Source: Cordilura impudica (taxonomy: Eukaryota; Arthropoda; Insecta; Diptera; Scathophagidae). Taken from it: a DNA stretch of 64,000 bases. Each line of letters begins with the position of its first letter. Position 1 is the stretch's first letter. The notes beneath the pieces are model-generated. The model was given only the letters and a program-made list of their open reading frames with translations. It was not told the DNA's origin and made no database searches. The translations under genes and the position numbers were made by a program. Shown one piece after another: positions 1-9,952 of this stretch. The stretch covers positions 70,050,025 through 70,114,024 of the forward strand of contig OY821519.1 of assembly GCA_963682025.1 (NCBI GenBank), given 5' to 3'.

Positions 1-24
1 AATAGGACTAACCTTGGTGCACTT
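1..24 (-). repeat. Terminal fragment of a repeat also present near 63.2 kb
   Basis: The first 21 bases are the exact reverse complement of bases 63207-63227, and the similarity stops within a few bases after that. The right-hand match lies about 520 bases upstream of the unnamed transposon-like gene at 63747. I infer that the window begins inside the edge of a second, oppositely oriented copy of the same element. Nothing more of that copy is visible here. Confidence 0.5.
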
Positions 25-60
25 GACATGAAATCCCCCATATATATATACCTATTATAT

Positions 61-1266
61 ATATTAAAAGGGAGTTTTCACTATTGCATTTTGCGGTAAC
101 ACAAAATAACATAATACAATACAAAATCTAACCCAGCGATGCCAACTTTTGATTTTTAATTAAATTATGTTAATAAAATATATTTTCATTTAAATATTGA
201 CTCCAAATACTACTACCTGGGAATTATTATCGAATTTAAATTTTTTGGATTTTATTTTGCATAGCATGAAGTCAAATTTTGAAGACATCATGAAAACACT
301 GGTTCAAATTAGGGATGCTAAACGCAAAAAACCAAATGTCCCAAAAATTTTAAATATAATAATTGGTTATCTTTATTTTCTGAAAAACTTCAAATTTTCA
401 TCCAAAAAAATTGTGAAAAATAATATATAAATAACATTCTCATCAAATTGCGCTTTATTTATGTAACAATTTTTATGTTCGCAATTGGATTGATGTATAA
501 AATAAGGTTGCTCTTAATTTAGAATATATAACAAATACACTTTTCGAAAAAAGTGCAAATAAAATGCGAAATTTTTTGTCAGAAAAGAAAACGGCTTTAT
601 TGTATGCTTGTCTGCTTGTCGACAACACTTTGGATCAATTTTGAACCCCCTTCCCGTGACCGAATCGATCTGAAACTTTGCAGGCGGGCTCGTGGTAATG
701 GCAAATATGATCTAACAAATTTTTATAGTGATGCCAAAACAATGGAAACTTTTAAATTTTTATACCAGAGTTGATAAAAAAAATTTACAAAGGGTTACTT
801 TTTATTATATTAATACCACACACCCACAAAAACAACAAGTACAGCTGTGACAACAATACAACATTTTGAATAACAACAAGAACAATACAGAAACATATAT
901 TTTTTCAATTTTTTTACTTCTTCAGTGATTTATCGGGACCTATTAAACCGATTTTCACGATTTGATGTTAGTCAATCATTACCAAAAACGAGCGCCGCAG
1001 TTATTCTATTGAGGGCGTGATCGTGATAAGAACAACATGACAAATCACATTTTTCCAAGACTTTTTTTACTTCTTCGTTCAGTTCTCGGGACCTAATCAA
1101 CCGATTTCGACAATTTTAAATAGCAAACTTATCAGGATGTTAGTGAGATAAATTTTATGCCAAAGAGCACCCTAACTACCCGATTGAAGTCTTCGTGATT
1201 TCCACAGACGGACGTTCTAAGGAAATTTTTTTCTAATTATTACAAACGGAATGACAAACCTATATA
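61..1266 (+). mobile_element. DINE-1/Helentron-like repeat, 5'-truncated copy (family A, copy 1)
   Basis: Bases 61-480 match 56850-57250 and, in part, 27840-28040. Bases 600-1266 match 29670-30460 and carry the hallmarks of the 3' half of DINE-1/INE-1-type repeats: a purine-rich GACGGAC run, a conserved ATTACAAACGGAATGACAAAC block and the TATATRCCCTCTGC start of the terminal hairpin. The closing half of the hairpin (AGGGTATAA) is missing because mariner sequence starts at once. The element is non-coding and its 5' end is not present. The family assignment is from recalled motif structure. Confidence 0.6.
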
Positions 1267-1267
1267 T

Positions 1268-1760
1268 GCCCTCTGCATATGTGTACAAAAAAAATTGCCG
1301 CATATGGATTGAGACCAATCCACAAAAGACATTACAGACTCCTTTAAATCCAGAAAAACGCTTCGTTTGGTGTGGTTTGCACGCTGGTCTCATCATCGGC
1401 CTCATTTCTTCAAAAATGAAGACAGAGCTCGCGTTACGGTCAATGGAGATCGTTATCGCACCATGATCAATGATTTTTTGTTTGAGAATGTGGATGACAT
1501 TGACCTGGGAGATATGTGGTGTCAACAGGGTGGCGCTAACTTGATTTCGAGAAATGGTATCCAAGTCGATCATTTCATGTGGGGCTGCGTGAAGTCACTA
1601 GTTTATGCTGATAAACCAGCAACAGGCCAACATTGTTCGTGTTATTCGTGACATATGGCTATGCTCGAAAAAGTGGCCCAAAATTGGACGTCCAGAATGT
1701 GCTTAAACAGCCACGGTGGCCATGTGGTCAAAATAATTTTCAAATAAAATTTTCGAATAA
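1268..1760 (+). pseudogene. mariner-type transposase, C-terminal half, dead
   Basis: This is the C-terminal half of a Tc1/mariner-superfamily transposase of the same broad type as the copy at 58.7 kb. In order, and across two frames, I read YVYKKNCRIW, VWCGLHAGLIIG, FFKNEDRARVTVNGDRYR, the region around the second catalytic Asp (WCQQGGAN, where QQDGAT is expected) and VKSLVYADKP. The second catalytic aspartate has become glycine. The NCDLTPLD segment with the third catalytic residue is replaced by unrelated sequence or deleted, and the frame breaks near 1620 before a readable end (NWTSRM, GGHVVKIIF). The N-terminal half, including the DNA-binding domain, is absent. It abuts the hairpin of the preceding DINE-like repeat with no spacer, so one deletion or insertion joined them. 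Confidence 0.8.
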
Positions 1761-1839
1761 ACAATAGTTTTTTATTAAAATTAAATTTTGGGTTATTTTT
1801 TACAATTTCAAGTTCTATCGGGCTTAAAAAGACTTCATA

Positions 1840-2190
1840 TTAATATTTAGAGAAGTTGTATATGATAAAATGAGATAGAAAAGAGAGCATGGAATAGCGT
1901 TGTTTCCTTATGTCAAAACTTTTTGGGAAACAAAAAAAGTCCTAACTACGTTGAAGTGGTAAATGAATTCTTTGAATATTATGCTCAAAAGGGATTTAGA
2001 ATGTTCATAAAAATTCGTTTTCTATATGCACATTTAGAATTTTTTCCAGAAAACATTGGTCAATTCAGTGACGAGCAGTGAGAGCGATTTCACTAAGAAA
2101 ACGCTGGCAAATTATTGCTGGTTTCTCAAATGAGAAACAGATGGTTTCTTGAAAAAACGTAAGATGACTAGTAACCATTTTTAACGATAA
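1840..2190 (+). pseudogene. Remnant of an unnamed transposon-borne protein, C-terminal region
   Basis: One frame reads FLGNKKSPNYVEVVNEFF, then KIRFLYAHLEFFPENIG, then FSDEQ-stop-ERFH-stop, and continues in a shifted frame as LANYCWFL and ETDGFLKKR. From memory this matches the C-terminal part of a large uncharacterised protein that recurs in arthropod and cnidarian genomes (usual form LHFLHSHLDFFPENLG, then SDEQGERFHQD, then ADYCW). The expected Gly and Gln codons after DEQ and ERFH are stops. The other end of the same protein family begins at 63747. No catalytic function is established for this family to my knowledge. The identification rests on recall, and I am fairly sure of the resemblance but not of a name. 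Confidence 0.6.
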
Positions 2191-2975
2191 CATGTTAACT
2201 TAGGTTTAGTTATTTGTACAGTTTTTAATTTACAAGTAATTTACCAAAATAAAAGTCAGCAATCGCAAAATTTATACTTAAGAAAAAGTTTAATAACTTT
2301 TGCAAATACAAACCAATTTTAAAAAGTAGCGTCTCGTTTTTTCTACATAAAATTGTCTTTAAAATTTTGTGTAAAAAAACATATTTTCGCAAAAACAATT
2401 TTAAATAGCTATTATTGAATTTAAAATATTACAAAAAAAATATTAAAAATACAAAACTTTTAATAAAAACGTACATAACCTACCATCCTATGCATATATT
2501 TTATCAAAACCAAATTCTTTGCCTTTCTAAAACTTTTTAAAAGTTTGAAATCGGTCCAAAAATGTGTGAGTTATAGGTACTAAAGTACTACGACCTTCCC
2601 TAAAACAGTTTTTTCAAAATAACTCAAAATTTTGAGGGTGTTTCAAAATCTTTGAAAACGGTTTCTGTATGTCCACACCTAGGCCTACAACCCTCACTAG
2701 GTCGCTTTTCAAGTTCTGGAAGTGTGTAATTCTCCGATTAGCATATTTTCGAATTTTAACAATGACTAATGGCCAGTCATCCAGTACCGCTGTAATGTAA
2801 TAATTTTTTAAAATAGATTTTCCGAAAAAAAAAAAACAGTGCATCTGGAGAATATATTTGGATAAAGCGAGATTAATAACATTTATTAATAACATAATTT
2901 AACAGCAATATTATTAAGTTAAACTGGTGATATTATAAATTTCGACAGATTTGCTTTGTGTTAAATTGATTTTGA
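2191..2975. other. No gene seen; A+T-rich unique-looking sequence
   Basis: I see no coding signature, repeat partner or RNA gene in this stretch. The short open frames on both strands have no protein-like composition. Confidence 0.4.
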
Positions 2976-3249
2976 ATTTCGTATCTTTTGACAGTTTCCA
3001 TTACAATGCCAAGAATAGGGATATCAGACATAGTTCGTTGTAGTCAGTCGTATGTGAGGCGATCTAATTGGCGAGCTAACCGCACTGATGACCAGCGCGC
3101 AACGGATAACGAAAATCCATACAAAGTGCGGCCAATATTGCCAATCTCAATGGATTGGAGTTGTAAGGATGATTGGCATTCAAAACAGTGTATGAAGAAT
3201 TATAATAAAATAAATATTAGTTGAAACGAAGTTCACCGGGTACAGCTAG
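2976..3249 (+). mobile_element. Helitron-like 3' end with a scrap of coding sequence
   Basis: The segment ends CACCGGGTACAGCTAG followed by T, which fits a Helitron-type CTRR terminus inserted before T. Upstream, the frame opening at 2988 contains RRSNWRANRTDDQRATDNEN, an Arg/Asp-rich string like those at the start of Helitron-encoded open frames in insects. Having such a string next to a 3' end would suggest an internally deleted copy. I see no convincing hairpin just before the terminus, so the class is tentative. Confidence 0.35.
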
Positions 3250-4374
3250 TGACCTTACTAAATATGATCATGATTGGACCATTTTTGTAACTCTTCCCTA
3301 AATAACTATTCCCATCAGTTCTGAACTTCAAAAACAAAAACTTGACAATTTCATATATATTTGATTTAAGCTATTTTTCGATGGTGGGTATCGTAGACCA
3401 CGATGTAGGGTATCGTGAAGTCGACCTAGATCAACTATGATTTTCTTACTTGTTTTAAAAATTTTTTATGTATGAATATAACTTGTCTTGTGTCATTCAT
3501 TCCATGCTCTTTTCTTTTTCTGTGTCCTAGTTTTTTTTTTTTTTTTTTGTTTTTTGTTCAAATTTAATTCAATTTGTTTTTCATTCATTGACGCTAACGA
3601 GTATTGCACGAAATTTGTCGTCTTTCTGCATCCGTTAGTTAGAAAATGTTGCTTGTTGTTGCCGCTAAATGCTTAATCGCTCTGATATTCACGCATTCAC
3701 TCACACAATAGCATCTATCTTTTTCCAACGCACAAGACCAGACCTGATAAACCTAGTAATTCATTCATACATTTCGTTTATTTAACAAGCAGCGGTAGAG
3801 GCCCGTACAACAAGATTACATTGCTCGTAACTGCAGTGGGCCAAAAGAGCAAATACTTAACACATACACAACGCCACACACATGAGCACACCTCACTGGC
3901 ATTTGTGTGTTCGTAATGGTAGTGGTGGCGCCACTTTTGTTTTGTGTCGGCATCAATCAAGCTTGAGCTAACACCGCTAACACCTCCACTGAAACCGTAA
4001 AGCTCCATTATTATCATTTTCATCATCGTCATCGTCATCATCATCATCATTATCATCAGCAAACAACAGCAGCAGCAGCAGCAACATTATCTCACAGTTT
4101 TGTATCGCACAGTCGTTTGAAAACCTTAATGGTATTAATGGTTCGGTAGAATTCGTATCAAAAATGATGTTCAGTGTTGCCAACATTTTCAAAATGAGAA
4201 ACATTAGATGTAATTGCATGAATATAAAGGCTAAAGCTGATATTTGAGAACGCTCTATTAAAGGGATAGACTTTAAAAGCTTAGAGTTGCTTTGTAACAA
4301 TTTTACGCCGGTTACACTATGCAGCAAAATGAAAATTTTTTTGAGGACACCTGGTAAGCACTATATTTATACGC
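3250..4374. other. Non-coding, microsatellite-bearing spacer
   Basis: Apart from a poly-T tract near 3530-3550 and the CAT/CAG microsatellite listed separately, I see nothing. The open frames that run through it translate the microsatellites. Confidence 0.4.
4018..4086. repeat. Compound CAT/CGT and CAG microsatellite
   Basis: An impure run of CAT and CGT triplets is followed directly by six CAG/CAA-type triplets. Such compound triplet repeats are common in fly intergenic DNA. No gene frame is supported around it. Confidence 0.8.
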
Positions 4375-4789
4375 AATGCCACTATGTGCCGATATTTATA
4401 ACTACCAAAAATATTTGACCTAGACCCATTTTTTATTATACCGATCGACTCAGAAAATGATTCTGTCTGTCATTCCGTTCATCCGCCCATCCGTCCGTCT
4501 GTGTGTCCATGTAAACTTTATAATCAAATTACAGGTCGCAACTATGAATATATTTTGATGAAAATTGGAATATAAGCTTCCATCGGCCATAGGATGAATG
4601 TTGTTGGAATTGGTGAACATCTGAGCGTGTTCTGACCTAAGATTGAAATTATCATATAGATCTGGGTAAATTGAATTTGTGTGTGTTTATCACATCCATT
4701 AGTCCAAAAATAAAGCCTATAGGACAATTCTTGATCATAGCCCCTTATAAAGCTACTTCTCGAATTTCACTTAAATCTATAAAAAAAAA

Positions 4790-5875
4790 AATCATGTGAT
4801 TCCGACCACAGGTGAGATGTGTAATTATCTAGTAATTAAAGATTTGTTTATGGCACTTTTTTAAAATCAAGCACAAAGCGTCATCTATGTATCACTTATA
4901 GCAATCAACTGCCGGGGCTCTGCTAATATAAAAGTACTTATTATTATTTATTATTTCCACCGATTGGTTTGTAGTTTTTCGTTTTTAATTTTTAATTTTC
5001 CATTTTGCATTTTTCATTTTTTATTTTTAATTTTTTCATTTTTCGTTTTCAATTTTTTATTTTTTATTTCTCTTTTTTAATTTTTTATTTTTAATTTTTT
5101 ATTTCTAATTTTTCATTTTTATTTTTTATTTTTTAGTTATCATTTTTAATTTTTTATTTTTCATTTTTCATTTTTCAGTTTTCATTTTTTAATTTTTGAT
5201 TTTTCATTTTCCATTTTTCGTTTTTCGTTTTTCATTTTTCATTTTTCATTCTTCGTTTTTCATTTTTTATTTTTCAGTTTTCATTTTTCATTTTTCAGTC
5301 TTTTTTCTTTCAATGGTGCCTGGTAGAGAAGAAGAAAGCATAGACTTAAAAATTTATAACTACACTTTATTCTTAATAGGACCGGTTTCTGGGACATTTT
5401 ATTTTTTTTATTTTTTTTTATTTTTAATTTTTCATTTTTTATTTTTCATTTTTAATTTTTTATTATTCTTTAATAATTTTATATTTTTCAGTTTTTATAT
5501 CTCATTTTTCATTTTTTATTTTTCAGTTTTCATTTTTCATTTTTTATTTTTTATTTTTCGTTTTTCATTTTTTATTTTTCATTTTTCATTCTTCATTTTT
5601 CGTTTTTCATTTTTCATTTTTATTTTTAATTTTTTATTTTTCATTTTTTATTTCTCATTTTTCATTTGTCATTTTTTATTTTTTCATTTTTTACTTTTTT
5701 ATTTTTTTATTTTTCATTTTTCATTTTCAAACAGGTTATTACATATCATAATTTTTTCACCAATACATGCATAAGTCACACCGATTTTGTCTTACGGCTC
5801 ACATGTTACGCTGTTTTTGTGATTGTATTGTGAAATAGAAATTTACCCCCCTGCGCGTATAGATGTTTACACATC
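4790..5875. mobile_element. Insertion H, copy 1, carrying a giant T-rich array
   Basis: The ends carry GATGTGTAAWYATCTA in inverted orientation (4816 and 5875). The same material, in reverse, lies at 41352-42870, and a fragment lies at 60341. Both larger copies share CCGAYCRCAGGKGAGATGTG at one end and the GTAAACATCTA-CGCGCAGG block at the other, with a T-rich or A-rich array between them. The low-coordinate boundary may extend to about 4790, because the two copies still match there. It contains no coding sequence. The class is unknown. Confidence 0.5.
4975..5735 (+). repeat. T-rich minisatellite array, ATTTTTC/ATTTTTT/ATTTTTA units
   Basis: Roughly 750 bases are built from 6-8-base units of the form ATTTTTC, ATTTTTT or ATTTTTA. 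A non-repetitive patch of about 100 bases near 5300-5400 interrupts the array. Translation gives endless Phe/Ile/His strings, which is a composition artefact. Equivalent arrays lie at 41503-42735 (opposite strand) and 46690-47690. Confidence 0.9.
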
Positions 5876-6190
5876 CAAAAAAGCTCTTATACAGACTTTT
5901 CTAAAATTCGGTTTGTATATGTTTTTGCAAAAAAAAATAAATAAGTGACTACCAAATCTGGTCAGGATCAGTCCATTTTCGACCTAGCCTCATACAAATA
6001 TAGCATCCGATATGAACTTTTTCATATCTGCAGGCAAACAAATTAATAAAGATGCCACTAAAATTTGGTTTATGATTATTTTCTATATCCAAATATGTGA
6101 ACCTAAAACCCAATCTCTAAACGCATGGTATAGGTTATAGTATAGCCGATCTAGACCGACTATAATTATTCATAGTTGTTTTATTTAAAG

Positions 6191-7259
6191 TTTTTATGTG
6201 TATTTGTGTAATGCGTTTTTTTCGAAGATTTTTTCAAACTTGATCGCTTGATCGATCAATAAAATTTTTTGAATTTTTAATCGACTTAAACTAAAACCCG
6301 ATTAATTAAAAACCCTGATACTGATACTGTTTGAAGAATTTTAAAAATTGATTCAGGGAATTAATTTGAACTTAAAATTACATCATAATTCTGGCGAAAG
6401 GATGCAGCAAACCGATTACAATTAGTTAAGGCTATTGTCAACTTTATAAAAGAAGCGCTTTTTGGTGTTCGAAACAATAATTTCTTAGCTGGAATATTTA
6501 ACAAAATTCACAACTTAAAATACTTCGGATGTGTGAATAGTTACATTTTCCAGGCCATCTCAACACATGCCAAACTTCGTTGAGATTATGGATTCCCAAA
6601 TATATTAAACCTTCAAAATATTGCAAGTATTACACATTTTTAAAGATATTTTTTACATAATGAAATTTGCAAACTCTTAGCATCACTGTTTTTTGTTCAT
6701 TTGATCGTTCGCTCTTCCACTACAAATGTATCAAATCAGCACAAAATTATTTTATTTGTTTTAATTACTCGTAAAAGCTCATGCTGACGTTTGCTGTTCT
6801 TGCCATTGTCGCCATTGTCATTGTAGCGCTAGGGATAGTGATTTAACTTCCTGGAATCAAGTGTATTACTTTTATCATTCTAAACATTTAAGAATGCTAC
6901 AAACTCAGCGCCCACATACTTCAAATATGTGCTTCTCAATTATGTCGTTTAGTTTTTAGCAAAATATGTCTGGTTATTATGCCACCCAACATATCAACAT
7001 CATCTATTATTTGGATATTCCTTGCAACACGATTTTTTGATGTGATGTGGTAAGATGTTGCATTTGTTTTCAGCAAACATTACTGTGTCTTATAAGTCAG
7101 ATTAAAAAAAGTCAAAATTGCTTATCGTTCAATTTAAAAATGGGTTCATCTGTTTTAGTTAGAATTGCTAGAATGCAGTATAGGAAATTTTACTCCTTCT
7201 ACTGGCCAAAATTCAAAATAAATATTTTTGGGAAATTATTTTTTGCTTTAATCTACATA
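6191..7259. other. No gene seen
   Basis: This is A+T-rich sequence without a coding signature. The open frame beginning at 7047 runs straight into the Helitron that follows and has no family resemblance. Confidence 0.4.
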
Positions 7260-7626
7260 TCTATGATATTAATAGGCTATGCGATTTCTTGTGACCGATG
7301 TTTTGTTCTACCGTTTTTTCCCGATTTTTACCAAATGTATATTATTTGAAAGGTGTTTCTTTTTAGCTGTTCAACAGATTTAAAGATTTGTAATTTTTTT
7401 TATTTGTTTTGAGTAAATTGCATTTAAAGTTGCTACTATCACATACAAAATATTATACCTATGCTATGTGTGTTTTGTTAAATTTGTTAATGTGTTTGTT
7501 AATGAGTTTGTCATCTTCATTCATAATAATAATAAATCATAAAAGTGTTGGTTTGTGAATTGGCTAAGTTGAAAAATAAAGCTGCCTAGAAATTGCACTC
7601 GATTTTTGAGCGCTGGAATCTGCTAG
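7260..7626 (+). mobile_element. Non-autonomous Helitron, copy 1 (family F)
   Basis: The element begins TCTATGATATTAATAGGC directly after host A and ends GGAATCTGCTAG directly before host T. These are the canonical Helitron TC and CTRR ends between A and T. About 14 bases before the 3' end lies a short hairpin (GCACTC, loop, GAGCGC, one mismatch). Four further copies lie at 19233, 22112, 49166 and 62357, all in the other orientation and 338-367 bases long. No protein is encoded, so it would depend on a helper elsewhere. Confidence 0.75.
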
Positions 7627-8247
7627 TATATATAAAAATGGATGTATGTATGTATATATATTCCGTGGACTCCCAAATGGCTGGACCGCTCTGTATTTGC
7701 AGGGAATCTTCAGAATAGCCTGGCGGGTGACACTGTTAACTATGATATTTGATTTTTAGTCTGTGGGCGAAGGGGAGTAGCAAAATCAAATTTTAATATT
7801 GTACCTATATATCTGCTAAAACTTTCGGGCGAGGTCATGCTTTACTTTTGTCCGACACTGTGTAATATAATTTGAATGCAATACAAAAACCAGATGTTTT
7901 TATGGCCAGCAACGCGGACCGGACCCATACACATACCAAAGCAAAAATCTCTTTTTTTAAATTTTCGACAAAGTTTATTTACTGTTACTTTATGAGTTTT
8001 CAAATAACGATTGAGTGAGTTAATTTTCTGTTAGTTTATAATAAAAGTTTTCATAATAAAAGTAAATAAATATATAGTGAAATGAAATATATAGTGAAAT
8101 GTTGGTGAACTCGCCTATTAGATCGATTAAACTGGAAAAATTTAAGTGCCCTTAAGATGAACTAATGGAATTGGAATTTTATTTAGACTGAGAAAAAAAA
8201 CATGGCAGTTCTCTACGACAATCAATTAACTTCCAAATATTATATAG
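7627..8247. other. Unclassified spacer, possibly repeat-derived
   Basis: It starts with a GTATGTATGTATATATA-type run and a TCCGTGGACTCCCAAATGG segment resembling the boilerplate found beside many insect repeats. I see no second copy of it in the window and no coding sequence. Confidence 0.3.
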
Positions 8248-8999
8248 CTGTGGTTTTCTAGAATAACCGCGTATGTCATAAAATCAAAATGTTCAGGGGA
8301 GCCAAAAAATGTTATATTTGAAATTATGGGCTCGATATAAAGTTTTTAGAGCTTTTTATTTAACAGTCCTGTAGATATGGGCAATAAATATTTTATATAA
8401 AATTTTGTGTCAAAAATCTTCAGAGAAATAGTTCCTAGAGAAGGACGAACAAACAATATATAAATTACACTTAAAGTGTGTGCAGATAAAACAGCTTATG
8501 TCGACAAACGTCGTTTTCTTTGAAAAAGAAAACTACCAATGTAACCACCCAAGTAGACATAAGTTGTTGTTGCTTGAAAAATTGATTTTTTGTTCGTCAA
8601 CAAAAAGTTAACGGGACTTAGGACGAGAATATAACAACGTATTCAAGAATAATAATGATAAAAAATAACAGAAATAAACACATAAGTTTTTATAAGTGGT
8701 TATAAACTGAAAAATAATCCTAAATTATGTAGCATTTCTTTTCATTAATAACAACGTATGTCGCTATGTGTCGTTTTCTGAGCAAATAATATGTCAGCGA
8801 TCAAACGTAGGTTGACATACGTCAATAGTGCTGCAAATTAATTTAATAAACATATAAGTTACGTCGTTATTTAAAGAAAAAACTCAGAAATGGTCAATAT
8901 ATTTTTTTTAATTTAACACATTTAAAGAGCGTTAAAAATTAATATATTTGGCATCGTTAACTCAAAACTGACAAAAATGGTTATTCCAGAAAACCACAA
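8248..8999. mobile_element. MITE family C, copy 1 (terminal inverted repeat CTGTGGTTTTC)
   Basis: Ends are CTGTGGTTTTCTAGAATAAC and its inverse GTTATTCCAGAAAACCACA. The same roughly 750-base sequence occurs at 12525, 44785 and 57257. Inside are several copies of GACATA/TATGTC motifs in both orientations and a TTTTGTTGACGAAC-type stretch, but no open frame. Flanking 4-mers here are ATAG and ATAT, a degraded duplication. The other copies support a 4-bp target duplication. It is non-autonomous. The superfamily is not clear to me. Confidence 0.85.
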
Positions 9000-9290
9000 A
9001 TATTTCAGCTGCGGTTATTTGCAAGCTTAAAAAAATTCAGAGTTATTCAATACATGGTGAGAGAAACATGACAAATACAATCACTCTCATACATTGCTAG
9101 GTGTGATTGTTCCGAAAACTTTAAACAATGAAACGCAGCCAGTCTCCACTAAAATGATACCTCGACGACCAAAATTAACTCGTTGCCAAGAATCTGAGAG
9201 ATCGTCTTTTCCTTCTCTTAGATTTTTGCAATGGAAATTTCCAAAGATCAAAGACAACGATGAAGAAATGAAGAAATGCTGACTTTTACT
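9000..9290. other. No gene seen
   Basis: A 62-codon open frame begins at 9094 (basic, Arg/Lys/Pro-rich). It has no family I know and no neighbour that would support it, so I do not call it a gene. Confidence 0.3.
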
Positions 9291-9845
9291 GTTTATATGT
9301 AGTTACAAGTACATCAACATAGTCTTCTTACAATTTCAAAGAATTCCAAAAGTAGTTGTGCTATTGGCGAAATAATGCACTTTACTCAAGTTTGACAACG
9401 ATTTAAGAAACTATTTAAGGAATACCATGTACAAAAATATAAATTCTAGAATTGCAATTACAAGAACATTATGTTCCTCAAATTTGAAACCATTTCGATA
9501 ATAATTGAGCTGATGGCGAACTACTACTCCAAAAAAGACCGGCCACTTTCTATACAAATGTGTGAAGATGTATTCTTAATTCAAGTTTGATGTAATTTTA
9601 GTGAAAATTATCCAACATGACTGTTAAAAATTTGTGTGTTTTGAAGTTAATAGTTCACGATATTATATCGTTCAAACTATTCCAAGAACATGGCGAACTA
9701 CTACTCTAAAAAGATCAGTCACTTTACCTACAAATGCATGGAAATATGTTCTTTCAAGTTTAATATTATGTTTCAAAATGCTTTGAAATTTTGAAAAACA
9801 TAATCTCAACATAGTTTCAAATTGATATACTAATATTTTTTCCCA
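9290..9845. repeat. Degenerate tandem repeat, about 180-base unit
   Basis: The phrase TGGCGAACTACTACTCYAAA, followed by AAGAYCRGYCACTTT and then ACAAATG, occurs at about 9513 and 9691. A more decayed version (TTGGCGAAATAATGCACTTTA) lies near 9365. The spacing is about 150-180 bases. Each unit also holds ATTGCAATTACAAGAACAT-like or TTCAAACTATTCCAAGAACA-like sequence just before. It ends against the tail of the LINE. Function is unknown. Confidence 0.55.
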
Positions 9846-9952
9846 GTCTTTATTTATTTATTTATTTAAAGTCTATGGAATTACCAATGTCCTTACAAAC
9901 TAATATATTTAGTGTATGAAATACATATAACTAATAATAAAATAATGACGAT

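Larger units (their letters stand above)
4375..6190 (-). mobile_element. DINE-like repeat family B, copy 1, with a nested insertion
   Basis: On the minus strand this reads from a palindromic head (TCGGTCTAGACCGA type, near 6150, followed by GATACCCTATACC in better copies) to a tail with the GACGGACGG-like tract and AATATTTTTGGTAGTT. It aligns with the intact copy at 18123-18818. In the middle, 4816-5875 is extra sequence absent from that copy. The tail hairpin at the low-coordinate end has decayed. It is non-coding. The head, the purine tract and the GGTATAA hairpin tail are those of DINE-1/Helentron elements, a classification from recalled structure. Confidence 0.65.

Noticed and set aside
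1217..1573. Minus-strand frame of 118 codons, with similar antisense frames at 59222-59494 and 38327-38563 (+)
   Set aside because: These are antisense shadows of transposase genes read convincingly on the other strand.
3778..4327. Minus-strand frames with poly-Met and poly-Asp stretches
   Set aside because: These are translations of the CAT/CGT and CAG microsatellite.
5196..5774. A 192-codon open frame rich in Phe/Ile/His, with similar ones at 41891-42097 and 47162-47676
   Set aside because: They are translations of the (ATTTTTC)n-type arrays; all frames stay open because the unit lacks stops. No protein meaning.
9094..9282. Basic 62-codon frame beginning MLGVIVPKTLNNETQ
   Set aside because: No recognisable motif, no repeat partner and no splice or promoter context.
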